Assembly (NCBI GenBank): GCA_927911475.1
Contig: CAKMPP010000003.1
Location: forward strand, 1 to 16,423
Length of the DNA: 16,423 nt
Direction of reading: 5' to 3'
Source: an uncultured Solobacterium sp.
GTDB taxonomy: Bacteria; Bacillota_I; Bacilli_A; Erysipelotrichales; Erysipelotrichaceae
The translations under genes were made by a program, and so were the position numbers. This document shows positions 8,365 through 15,774 of this stretch, in pieces (positions within the stretch are counted from its first letter, which is position 1; each line of letters starts with the position of its first letter). The notes below the pieces were generated by a model. It was given only the letters and a program-made list of their open reading frames with translations. It was not told the origin of the DNA and did not search any database.

Positions 8365-9262
8365 TTTCAATTTAGCATATAAGGACACTGCTCCTGCTAA
8401 ACCACTTACAAAAGCAGTTTTAAATAAGATGGTTTGGCGTTCTCTAAACTTACAGGCTTCCTTTAACTTCGAAAGAATGCAGGCTGCTGGTTGGTTATGG
8501 GGAATCTTACCTGGTTTGGAAGCTATCCACACAAACAAGGATGACTTATCCACATCCATGACTCACAACCTTGAGTTCTTCAATACTCACCCATTCTTAG
8601 TAACATTCGTTATGGGTATTGTATTATCTATGGAACAACAGAAGGCTGATATCAACTCAATCCGTGCTGTTCGTGTAGCAGCTATGGGTCCTTTAGGTGG
8701 TATTGGTGACGCATTGTTCTGGTTTACATTAGTTCCTGTCACAGCTGGTATTACAGCGAATATGGCGATTTCTGGTAACTTGGCAGGACCAATCATTTAT
8801 TTCTTAATTACATTCGGTGTGCAGATGGCTCTTCGTTATTGGCTAATGTACTGGTCATACGACATGGGTACAAAGGCTATCGAAGTATTGACTGCTAACG
8901 CTCGTGAATTTACACACGCTGCTTCTATGCTTGGTGTATTTGTAGTTGGTGCATTGACATGCAACTATGGTGCAACATCTCTTGGTGTCATGATTCCTAA
9001 CGGAACAAAGATCAATGATGCTGGTGAAGTAGTTGAAAACTTTATCGACCTTCAGGGCTTATTAGATGGTATCTTACCTGCTCTTATCCCATTAGGATTA
9101 ACATTAATGTGCTACACATTAATTAAGAAGAAGAACTGGTCACCAACTAAGTGCATTATGCTCTTACTCGTTATCGGTATCGTTGGATGCATATTCGGAA
9201 TTTGGGCTGGAGATTATAAAGTTCCAGAATTCTTAAGTTCATTTATCGTTTGGCATAAATAA
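8354..9262 (+). CDS. PTS system mannose/sorbose/N-acetylgalactosamine-family IID component
   Basis: This is the IID membrane subunit, unique to the mannose family, 302 residues. Family marks are the N-terminal WRSLNLQASFNFERMQAAGW, MEQQKADINSIRAVRVAAMG and the strongly conserved GPLGGIGDALFW, followed by hydrophobic segments and a membrane C-terminus. The ATG at 8354 is chosen, 8 bases after GGAGG (8341-8345). It overlaps the IIC stop by 11 bases, which points to coupled translation of IIC and IID at equal amounts. No IIA gene follows: a terminator comes right after this gene, so the IIA domain must be encoded elsewhere or shared with another PTS. Confidence 0.94.
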   Translation: MESNFNLAYKDTAPAKPLTKAVLNKMVWRSLNLQASFNFERMQAAGWLWGILPGLEAIHTNKDDLSTSMTHNLEFFNTHPFLVTFVMGIVLSMEQQKADINSIRAVRVAAMGPLGGIGDALFWFTLVPVTAGITANMAISGNLAGPIIYFLITFGVQMALRYWLMYWSYDMGTKAIEVLTANAREFTHAASMLGVFVVGALTCNYGATSLGVMIPNGTKINDAGEVVENFIDLQGLLDGILPALIPLGLTLMCYTLIKKKNWSPTKCIMLLLVIGIVGCIFGIWAGDYKVPEFLSSFIVWHK

Positions 9263-9274
9263 TCATGCATAACG

Positions 9275-9305
9275 AAAGGGACACCTTATCGGTTGTCCCT
9301 TTTGT
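9275..9305 (+). terminator. Rho-independent terminator of the PTS operon
   Basis: The stem AAAGGGACACC (9275-9285) pairs with GGTTGTCCCTTT (9291-9302) with one bulged T and a 5-base loop, then a T-rich tail. It starts 12 bases after the IID stop. Read from the other strand it also has a short T run, so it may also end the small - strand gene. Confidence 0.88.
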
Positions 9306-9316
9306 TCTAAATGAGA

Positions 9317-9490
9317 TTATTGATTGTCTTGATTCTTTATTTCTTGTTCATATTTATCGTAATACATTCTCTGTACGTCATCACTAAGAGGAAGTTTCTC
9401 TTCAGGGTTGCGCTTCTTGTTATGTATCACATAACCGACGATGACTGCGATAAATATGAATAAGGCAATGAGTGTTGCGGATATAGACAT
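9317..9490 (-). CDS. 57-residue single-span membrane protein, unknown function
   Basis: The product opens MSISATLIALFIFIAVIVGY, giving one N-terminal membrane span, then a positively charged HNKKRN (inside-facing by the positive-inside rule) and a short acidic-hydrophilic tail ending YDKYEQEIKNQDNQ. An AAGGAG lies 13 bases upstream of the ATG at 9490-9488, a slightly long spacing. No in-frame alternative start exists before an upstream TAA. The layout (membrane span plus short cytoplasmic helix) is common among small Bacillota membrane proteins, but I do not recognise a family. It is divergent from the membrane-anchored repeat protein at 9565. The clean frame, ribosome site and sensible composition support a real gene. 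Confidence 0.65.
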   Translation of the reverse strand: MSISATLIALFIFIAVIVGYVIHNKKRNPEEKLPLSDDVQRMYYDKYEQEIKNQDNQ

Positions 9491-9516
9491 AAGTGTACAT
9501 TAACTCCTTATGGTTC

Positions 9517-9522
9517 TATTAT
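9517..9522 (-). promoter_or_regulatory. Candidate -10 element for the 57-residue protein gene
   Basis: Read on the - strand this is a perfect TATAAT, 27 bases upstream of the ATG at 9490. I see no convincing -35 hexamer at the right distance, so this is a weak call. The same AT-rich patch could also serve the divergent gene at 9565. Confidence 0.35.
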
Positions 9523-9564
9523 AACAGTGTTTTTAATGATATTCTTGAAATACGGAGGTTGTTT

Positions 9565-10272
9565 ATGGGTAATCGTTTATTGGTATTTGGTGTTTTATTA
9601 ATCATCGGCATTGTACTGTACGTTGTATGGATGTTCTTTGCACAAAGACAAGTTATGTATATGTCGTTACTACTATATCGTCAAGGTGATGCAGATCGTT
9701 ATCTAGAAGAATTAGATTCGTTGTCCAGTCGTTTATTCTTTAATAAGAAGTTACGTACTTTAATGGCAATTGATGCAAATCTCATCAAGGGTGATAAAGA
9801 ACAACTTAATAAACTCTTTGAAAGAGCAGCAGCCTATAGGCTCAGCTCTTCTGACCGTGTACTAGTATTACAGAAAGAATTATTATTCCGTATTGCACAG
9901 GGAGAAGATGAAAAAGCAGTAGAATCTTATGATGCAATTCACAAAGCATATGATAAGTTAACGGATAAGCAGAAAGAGAAATATTGTGAAATCATAAAAG
10001 AAGTTGAATACCCATATACCATTCATATTCTGCGTGATGGTAAGTATGCTTCAGAATTAATGGAACGTGGAGATACAATTGCAGATTCAGTTCCTGCTGG
10101 TGTATGTTATCTTAGAGCTGCACAATCCTATTGCTTAAAGGATGATAAAGACCGTGCAGAGCGCGCACTCAATCATGCGGCTAAGAAGTTGAAGGATACA
10201 ACGTATTTCCAGGAAATACAAAAATTGATTCAAACAAAGAATTATAATGATGTTTTAAAATATAAAATTTAA
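9565..10272 (+). CDS. Membrane-anchored helical-repeat (TPR-like) protein, unknown function
   Basis: This is a 235-residue product. Residues 5-25 (LLVFGVLLIIGIVLYVVWMF) form an N-terminal membrane anchor. The rest is charged and helical, with repeated helix pairs typical of tetratricopeptide-like folds: YRQGDADRYLEELDSL, KGDKEQLNKLFERAAAY, QGEDEKAVESYDAIHKAYDK, LRAAQSYCLKDDKDRAERAL. I chose the ATG at 9565, 6 bases after GGAGG (9554-9558); an upstream in-frame ATG at 9493 lacks a site and would place a poor sequence before the anchor. A cytosol-facing scaffold is likely from the short N-terminus, but that is inference. It stands alone, with a strong terminator just after it. Confidence 0.85.
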   Translation: MGNRLLVFGVLLIIGIVLYVVWMFFAQRQVMYMSLLLYRQGDADRYLEELDSLSSRLFFNKKLRTLMAIDANLIKGDKEQLNKLFERAAAYRLSSSDRVLVLQKELLFRIAQGEDEKAVESYDAIHKAYDKLTDKQKEKYCEIIKEVEYPYTIHILRDGKYASELMERGDTIADSVPAGVCYLRAAQSYCLKDDKDRAERALNHAAKKLKDTTYFQEIQKLIQTKNYNDVLKYKI

Positions 10273-10285
10273 TATGTGATATGAT

Positions 10286-10323
10286 AATGAGCATGACAAA
10301 ATTGGGTGTCATGCTCATTCTTT
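10286..10323 (+). terminator. Rho-independent terminator after the TPR-like gene
   Basis: There is a 13-bp perfect stem: AATGAGCATGACA (10286-10298) and TGTCATGCTCATT (10307-10319), with an 8-base loop and a short tail CTTT. It starts 13 bases after the TAA at 10270-10272, and it separates this gene from the lipoprotein array, whose first start is 20 bases further on. Confidence 0.88.
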
Positions 10324-10343
10324 ATAAGAAAGTAGGTGGAATT

Positions 10344-11531
10344 TTGAAAAGGGTTATATCAATAGTATTAGCACTATGTCTTTCTGGATGTACTGTATTA
10401 AACGTCTTTACAGGCAATAAAAATAATCACTCAATGAATTCTACGCAAGATAATACTGAAACAACTGCTGATTCAAAAAAATGAAATTGGAACAGTGAAT
10501 CAGGATAATATCGACCAGAAATTCTACTTATATTATTACAAGCAACTGACACAAACACAAAAAGAGGCATATTTAGAATTATATCAAGCACTGCAAAATC
10601 AGAATGCAATATACGAACTGAAAACACCGACAAGTATAAAAGATTTTAATATTGCTTTTTATGCATTTGAATATGATTTTCCAGAAGCTTTCTGGATGTG
10701 GAATTATCATTATTTAGCGAATGGTGAAGATAAAATTACGAGATTACAGTTTAATGTGCCAGCTGACTTATCCACTACAATGGCGCAGGTTAATCAAGTC
10801 GTAGATAAAGTTGTAAATGACGTAAAGGGTGCCAGTGATTACGAAAAGATTAAGTACTTTTATGAATGGATTATTAACTGGACCGTATATCAAAGAAATC
10901 AATGCGAACAAGATATAACTGGTGTATTCCTTTTAAGACAAAGTGTGTGTGGAGGATATTCAAAAGCCTTTCAATATCTTTGTAAAAAAGCGGGAATTAA
11001 ATGTACATATGTACTTGGTATGACAGATCAATTGCATGCATGGAACTTAGTTGAACTTGGCGATAAATATTACTGGATAGACGCTACTTGGGGTGATTCA
11101 TTTGATAGTGAAGGAAATACAGTTTTAAACTACCATTACTTCATGGTGCCAGACAGAATTCTATTCCGTACACATCTTTCTTTAATGGGAAAGTGCCGGT
11201 AGGTACATTGAATGAAGTTGATGTGTTTCAGTTCCCAAAATGCACTGATAACTCTTTATCCTACTATGTTCAAAATGGAGCATATTTTGAGACATATGAC
11301 TACGATGCCATCAAAAAATATATTTTAAAGAAAATAAAAGAAGATCCATATCAATATATTGAATTTCAGATTGGGGATATAAAATCTTATAAACAGGCTT
11401 TACAGCTATTATTTACGCAAGAATCTAATCAAATTTATAGTATTTTAAAGGACTACTTCAGGTCCGACTATAAGCTTGATTACTACCAGGTAGATGCAGT
11501 AGGTGTGATTGGTATACAGGTTTATCAATAA
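10344..11531 (+). CDS. Transglutaminase-like lipoprotein, copy 1 (two apparent frameshifts)
   Basis: This is a secreted, membrane-tethered protein with a transglutaminase/papain-like core. I place the start at the TTG at 10344: AGGTGG stands 4 bases before it, exactly as before the ATG of copy 2, and KRVISIVLALCLSGC then gives a lipobox LSGC with the lipidated Cys16. A short Asn/Thr-rich linker follows. The frame breaks in the seven-A run 10475-10481 (one A too many) and at 11184-11185 (one A missing); repaired, the product is 395 residues. The core has Cys202 (RQSVCGGYSKAF), His231 (QLHAWNLVEL) and Asp246 (YYWIDATWGD), a complete catalytic triad. A C-terminal module of about 120 residues (FPKCTDNSLSYYVQNGAYFE onward) is shared by all three copies and not recognised. 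It could cross-link or hydrolyse surface protein or peptide substrates; the target is unknown. Confidence 0.87.
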
Positions 11532-11539
11532 AAATTAAA

Positions 11540-11569
11540 CATATCTTAAAAAATAATTTTTAAGATATG
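11540..11569 (+). terminator. Hairpin between lipoprotein copies 1 and 2
   Basis: There is a 13-bp perfect inverted repeat, CATATCTTAAAAA (11540-11552) and TTTTTAAGATATG (11557-11569), with a 4-base loop, 8 bases after the copy 1 stop. No T run follows the right arm; instead TATTATATAAATG follows, which looks promoter-like. It may be a weak terminator, or a regulatory palindrome just upstream of a copy 2 promoter. Confidence 0.5.
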
Positions 11570-11628
11570 GTATTATATAAATGTAACTGAACGACGGTCA
11601 GTTTTCGATTATGAAGGTAGGTGGAATG

Positions 11629-12927
11629 ATGAAAAAGATTATATCTATACTGTTGGCATTATGTTTATCTGGTTGTACAGTATTGGACTTCATAGATGCA
11701 AATAACGAATACCAAACAAATGATACATATAATAATGAGCATAACTATAACTACAAGTATAAGGAAACATATACTACTGAAGAGAATCAGAATCAAACAA
11801 AAAATGGTTTTACTGTAAAAAATTCAAAGGAATCAAAGAATAAGAATGAAACAGATAATAACCAAACAAAAAATGGATTTCAACTTGCTGAAAAGGAAAA
11901 TAAGCAATTTAAAATCCTTATACTTATTCTATTATGACCAGTTATCATCTACTCAGAAGGCAGTTTTACGAAGACTTGTATGCTTTCCTACAGAAGCCTA
12001 GCTCAATGTACTATTTAAAAAAACCTGCAAAAACTGAAGATTTCTTTACGGCAATGACTGCATTTAGATATGATTTTCCAGAATCATACTGGATGGATGG
12101 TTATCGCTATTACTCGGATAATCAAAAAAGAATCACAAGTATAACTATTTCTATACCAGAAGATCTGGAAACAAAAATGGCACAAGTAGATGCTATTGCA
12201 AATAATGTTGTGGCAGCTGTCGCAAATGAAAGTGACTACAATAAACTAAAATATTTCTATGAGTGGATTATCAACTGGACGATATATCAAAAAAAATGAG
12301 TGCGATCAAGACTTTACGAGTGTATTCCTATTAAAGCAGAGTGTATGTGCTGGATATTCAAGAACATTCCAGTATTTATGTAAGAAAGCAGGAATCAAAT
12401 GTACATATGTTCCTGGAGATACTGACGAACCACATGCATGGAATTTAGTAGAGTTAAATGGTAAATATTATTGGGTAGATGTAACTTGGGGAGATCCAAT
12501 ATATGATGATGGCACACAAACATTAAACTACCATTACTTTATGACAACGGATGAAGTATTATTCCGTACACACTATACTCTAGATGGTACAGTACTATTA
12601 AGTAGTACTGATAAGATCGATGTATTTAAATTCCCACAATGTACAGATAACTCATTATCCTACTATGTCCAGACAGGATCATATTTCCCAACATACGATT
12701 ATTACGGAATTAGGAATTATGTATTACAGAAGTTAAATGAGAATCCATACCAATATTTTGAGTTTCAAATTGGTGATATAGCATCTTACCAACAAGCATT
12801 AGATTATTTGTTCTCAGATAACTATCTATATATGACAGGCATTCTACAAGAATATTTTGGATATGGATTTAGATACTATTATTACTATTGGAATGATACG
12901 GGAATTATAGGTATTCAAGTATACTAA
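11629..12927 (+). CDS. Transglutaminase-like lipoprotein, copy 2 (three apparent frameshifts)
   Basis: This is a paralogue of copy 1. The start is the ATG at 11629, 4 bases after AGGTGG; MKKIISILLALCLSGC gives lipid-modified Cys16. The linker is long, about 90 residues of Asn, Lys, Thr and Glu, with two NQTKNGF units. The frame breaks in the A run at 11911-11914 (extra A), in the T run at 11964-11967 (extra T, restoring TQKAVYEDLYAF) and in the eight-A run 12289-12296 (extra A). Corrected, the product is 431 residues. The triad is Cys239 (KQSVCAGYSRTF), His268 (EPHAWNLVEL) and Asp283 (YYWVDVTWGD), with exactly the spacing of copy 1 (29 and 15 residues). The shared C-terminal module follows and ends GIIGIQVY. 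The function is as for copy 1, with a longer reach from the membrane. Confidence 0.87.
11791..11880 (+). repeat. Repeated NQTKNGF unit in the copy 2 linker
   Basis: A ~20-base unit occurs at 11791-11810 (AATCAAACAAAAAATGGTTT) and again at 11860-11879 (AACCAAACAAAAAATGGATT), differing at two bases and 69 bases apart (23 codons, in frame). Both encode NQTKNGF. Copy 3 has matching KEGF and KNGF stretches while copy 1 lacks the segment, so linker length varies by gain or loss of this unit. Confidence 0.7.
12189..12281 (+). repeat. 93-bp block identical to 13493-13585, in copy 2
   Basis: These 93 bases match 13493-13585 in copy 3 base for base, while the sequence on both sides differs clearly at the nucleotide level. 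The block encodes the DAIANNVVAAVANESDYNKL segment and the following YFYEWIINW, just before the catalytic core. The match suggests recent gene conversion or recombination between the paralogues. Confidence 0.92.
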
Positions 12928-12970
12928 TCACAATTAGTGTAAAATGTATTTCGCTTAAGCAAGGAGAATT

Positions 12971-14230
12971 ATGAAAAAGTTTATTTCTATACTATTGGTG
13001 TTTTGTTTATCTGGCTGTACGGTACTAGATTTCGTAGCAGAGGATACGCAAAACCAAACACTTAATACATATAATTATGATTACAAAGAAACAAATACAG
13101 AAAACCAGACACAAACAAAAGAAGGATTCACAGTAAAAAATTCAGACAATAAGAACAATAAAAAATCAGATAAAGAATGGTTTTGAATTAGTTGATAACA
13201 GCAAGAAAAAAGAATTACAATCACTCTATTTATTTTATTACGAACAGTTAACATCTGTTCAGAAGGTGATTTACGAAGAACTATATGATTTCATGAAGAA
13301 GCCTACTTCACTTTATGAGCTGAAGAAGCCAGTGAAATTGGAAGATCTTTCACCAGCGATATATGCATTTATGTATGACTTTCCAGAATCCTATTGGATG
13401 TGGAATTATCGTTATCGCATAGATGCTAATAAAAGGTAGTTGAGCTTGAATTTCCTGTTCCAGAAGATTTAGAAACAAAGTGGGCACAGGTTGATGCTAT
13501 TGCAAATAATGTTGTGGCAGCTGTCGCAAATGAAAGTGACTACAATAAACTAAAATATTTCTATGAGTGGATTATCAACTGGACGGAATACCAAGAAAAT
13601 GAATGTGATCAAGACTACACAGGTGTATTCCTCTTAAAGAAGAGTATCTGTGCAGGATATGCAAGAGCCTTCCAGTATTTATGTAAGAAGGCTGGGCTAA
13701 AGTGTACAACAGTTCGTGGACAAACAAATGAATCACATGCATGGAATCTAGTTGAATTGAATGGTCAGTATTATTGGGTTGATGTTACTTGGGGAGACCC
13801 TACCACTGATGATGGAAGTCAAAAACTAGTTTACTACTACTTTATGGTGACAGATGAACTGTTATTCCGTACTCATATTTCTCTAAATGGTCAAGTTCCA
13901 GTAGGGCCATATGACAAGATTGACGCATTTACATTCCCTCAATGTACAGATAATTCATTATCTTACTATATTCAAAATGGAGCTTATTTTGAAACATATG
14001 ACTACTATGCAATCAGAGACTATGTACTACAGAAGTTATATGAAAATCCATATCAAGAGATTTCATTCCAGATTGGCAATCAAGAATCTTTCTACTATGC
14101 AGTTGAACAATTGCTAAAGAATGAACGTTATATTACAAATATCTTTAGAGAATATTTCTCTGGAGGATATTACTATAATGCAATCTCTAAAGATGATGCA
14201 GGCGTAATTACTGTTAAAATTGTTTCATAA
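12971..14230 (+). CDS. Transglutaminase-like lipoprotein, copy 3 (two apparent frameshifts)
   Basis: This is the third paralogue. The start is the ATG at 12971 behind AAGGAG; MKKFISILLVFCLSGC gives lipid-modified Cys16, then a ~65-residue Asn/Lys/Thr linker. The frame breaks near 13171-13176 (one base too many, restoring SDKNGFELVDNS) and at 13431-13434 (one A missing, restoring NKKVVELEFPVPEDLETK). The two shifts cancel, and the product is 419 residues. The triad is Cys227 (KKSICAGYARAF), His256 (ESHAWNLVEL) and Asp271 (YYWVDVTWGD), again spaced 29 and 15 residues. The C-terminal module ends GVITVKIVS. It starts only 43 bases after copy 2 with no clear terminator between, so copies 2 and 3 are probably cotranscribed, and a strong terminator follows. 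Confidence 0.87.
13493..13585 (+). repeat. 93-bp block identical to 12189-12281, in copy 3
   Basis: This is the partner of the block in copy 2. Identity begins at GATGCTATT and ends at AACTGGACG; the next bases differ (GATATATC in copy 2, GAATACC in copy 3 after the shared ACG). No indel lies inside either block. Confidence 0.92.
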
Positions 14231-14235
14231 AAAAT

Positions 14236-14285
14236 AAACTGTGTAATCTCTTGATAAATAGGTTCAAGAGATGCACAGTTTTATT
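14236..14285 (+). terminator. Rho-independent terminator after the lipoprotein array
   Basis: The outer stem AAACTGTG (14236-14243) pairs with CACAGTTT (14274-14281), and the inner stem TCTCTTGA pairs with TCAAGAGA, separated by a small mismatch. A T-rich tail follows. It begins 6 bases after the copy 3 stop. Confidence 0.85.
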
Positions 14286-14294
14286 ATTATAAAA

Positions 14295-14317
14295 AAGCTT
14301 AGGGCATACCTAAGCTT
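14295..14317 (-). terminator. Rho-independent terminator of the gatZ-like gene
   Basis: AAGCTTAGG (14295-14303) and CCTAAGCTT (14309-14317) form a 9-bp perfect stem with a 5-base loop. Read on the - strand the hairpin is followed by TTTTTT (14296-14291). It lies 3 bases beyond the stop of the - strand aldolase subunit gene. Confidence 0.9.
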
Positions 14318-14319
14318 CA

Positions 14320-15642
14320 TTAAAATGTAATTTCCTCTTGATGAGAACCGTACATATACTCATCCACAGTATAAATAACACGGTCTTTAACTAGAGATAC
14401 TGGATCGTTATTGAGTATGCCTTCACGAACTTTCGTATATGCGATAGGCATGAATTGGCTTAATAAACCAAGAGGTACACCATTTTTGAAGTTATCAAAC
14501 AATACTTTTTGTGCTGCAACAACTTCTGCGACAGGCATGTAGTAACGTGAGCGATCACTGAAGGAGAATTTGCGCTTATATGCAATCTCTTCAGGAGTAC
14601 CATGATAATGCTTGATATAGTATTTTGGATTATTGAGCATCGCTTCATCAAGTACTTCAATGAAGTGGCTTTGTTTTTCTGGATGATCTTTCAATAGTTC
14701 CTTTTCAGCATATGCTAATGCAAATAAGGCTTCACGCATCATATATGTGAGCCCAGGACCAACCTTTAAGATACCAACGCCATCTTCTACAAGCTCACGA
14801 AGACTGATTTTTGTTTGGTAGTCAGTAGAATGACCTTCAAAGACAAGATTATTATATTCTTTGATTGATGCCATTAAATCAACTGCTTTAGAGCGATCGT
14901 ATGGTGTGCAACCAGCATCTTTTTCTTCAACGCCTGGCTGTACGACAACACCGATAACATGTTTCCAAGCTTCGTCCAGTTGATGATCATGGAATGCTTT
15001 CTCAAATGTAGCGACAGTCTGCTTAAAGTCGGAAACTTTCGTAACTTGTAGACCGGTTTCTACGGCATCTTGTGAACCGCCTGGAATAGGTACTTCAGAA
15101 CCTACGATGTAAACAGGGTGTAATGCGTCTGGATTTTCCTTCAGTAGTTGTTGGTATGCTTCTTCCGCAACAACAGCAAGCTCAGCACCACGTCTAGCAA
15201 TAATTTCATCGCTTAAACGAATGTTTGGATCGTCACTTGCAACTTTCATTGATGTATCGATATGAATCTTTGTAAAGCCAGCAAGTACAAACTGACGAAT
15301 GAGTTCAGAGGCTTCTTGCATAGCCTTTTCTTCTTCATATTGTACGAATGTTAGTGGGCCTAGGTGATCCCCACCTAAAATGATGCGGTCCATATCTAAA
15401 CCTTCGATTGCTGCTAATTCTTCAACAAACTTCATGAAATCTTTTGGTTTCATGCCCGTATATCCACCGTACTGATCGACCTGATTGGCAGTAGCTTCAA
15501 TTAGAAGTACAGAGTTTGTTTCTTTAGCACGTTGCATACATGCACGTAATACCAATTCGTTTGCAGTGCAAGCAGAATAGATGCCGACAGCTTTGCCTTG
15601 TTTTTGCAAACGAACAATATGTTTTAATGGATGTTCTCTCAT
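14320..15642 (-). CDS. D-tagatose-1,6-bisphosphate aldolase, class II, non-catalytic subunit (GatZ/KbaZ/AgaZ type)
   Basis: This is a cytoplasmic 440-residue protein of the GatZ/KbaZ family. It pairs with the GatY/KbaY subunit so that the complex cleaves tagatose 1,6-bisphosphate to glyceraldehyde 3-phosphate and dihydroxyacetone phosphate in galactitol, galactosamine or N-acetylgalactosamine use. Family marks are the opening HPLKHIVRLQKQGKAVGIYS, IEATANQVDQYGGYTGM, RIILGGDHLGPL, KIHIDTSMKVASDDP, YIVGSEVPIPGG and LKVGPGLTYMMREALFALAY. The ATG at 15642-15640 has AGGAGG at 15656-15651. It is a single-gene unit with its own terminator, and no GatY/KbaY catalytic partner is in the window. Together with a mannose-family PTS it supports amino-sugar or galactose-type catabolism. 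The exact symbol (gatZ, kbaZ or agaZ) depends on the pathway, so none is given. Confidence 0.94.
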   Translation of the reverse strand: MREHPLKHIVRLQKQGKAVGIYSACTANELVLRACMQRAKETNSVLLIEATANQVDQYGGYTGMKPKDFMKFVEELAAIEGLDMDRIILGGDHLGPLTFVQYEEEKAMQEASELIRQFVLAGFTKIHIDTSMKVASDDPNIRLSDEIIARRGAELAVVAEEAYQQLLKENPDALHPVYIVGSEVPIPGGSQDAVETGLQVTKVSDFKQTVATFEKAFHDHQLDEAWKHVIGVVVQPGVEEKDAGCTPYDRSKAVDLMASIKEYNNLVFEGHSTDYQTKISLRELVEDGVGILKVGPGLTYMMREALFALAYAEKELLKDHPEKQSHFIEVLDEAMLNNPKYYIKHYHGTPEEIAYKRKFSFSDRSRYYMPVAEVVAAQKVLFDNFKNGVPLGLLSQFMPIAYTKVREGILNNDPVSLVKDRVIYTVDEYMYGSHQEEITF

Positions 15643-15662
15643 GATAAAATCCTCCTAATAAA

Positions 15663-15668
15663 ATTATA
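15663..15668 (-). promoter_or_regulatory. Candidate -10 element for the gatZ-like gene
   Basis: Read on the - strand this is a perfect TATAAT, 20 bases upstream of the ATG at 15642. No -35 hexamer at ideal spacing is evident (TTAACA lies about 21 bases further up), so the strength is doubtful and it may need an activator. Confidence 0.35.
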
Positions 15669-15716
15669 CAGCAGGGTATATGAATTAATTGTTAATGAAT
15701 TTGCATTTTTAGAGGA

Positions 15717-15722
15717 TATAAT
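15717..15722 (+). promoter_or_regulatory. Candidate -10 element for the PP2C-like gene
   Basis: This is a perfect TATAAT, 52 bases upstream of the ATG at 15775. Possible -35 hexamers nearby (TTGTTA at 15689, TTAATG at 15692) are at imperfect spacing. The element fits a promoter divergent from the gatZ-like gene. Confidence 0.4.
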
Positions 15723-15774
15723 AGATATATCAGTACAAAAATACAAATGAGCTAGTTCTGATATTGGAGAAACT

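Noticed and set aside
9493..9564. Upstream ATG for the TPR-like protein
   Set aside because: There is no ribosome site before it, and it overlaps the divergent promoter region; the ATG at 9565 has GGAGG at ideal spacing and begins the membrane anchor directly.
10281..10343. ATG at 10281 as start of lipoprotein copy 1
   Set aside because: It would place the terminator hairpin inside the coding region and a non-signal sequence before the lipoprotein signal; the TTG at 10344 aligns with the ATG starts of copies 2 and 3.
12289..12296. Programmed ribosomal frameshifting at the poly-A run
   Set aside because: The shifts are scattered in both directions across unrelated genes with no common slippery heptamer plus downstream structure, so error or mutation explains them better.
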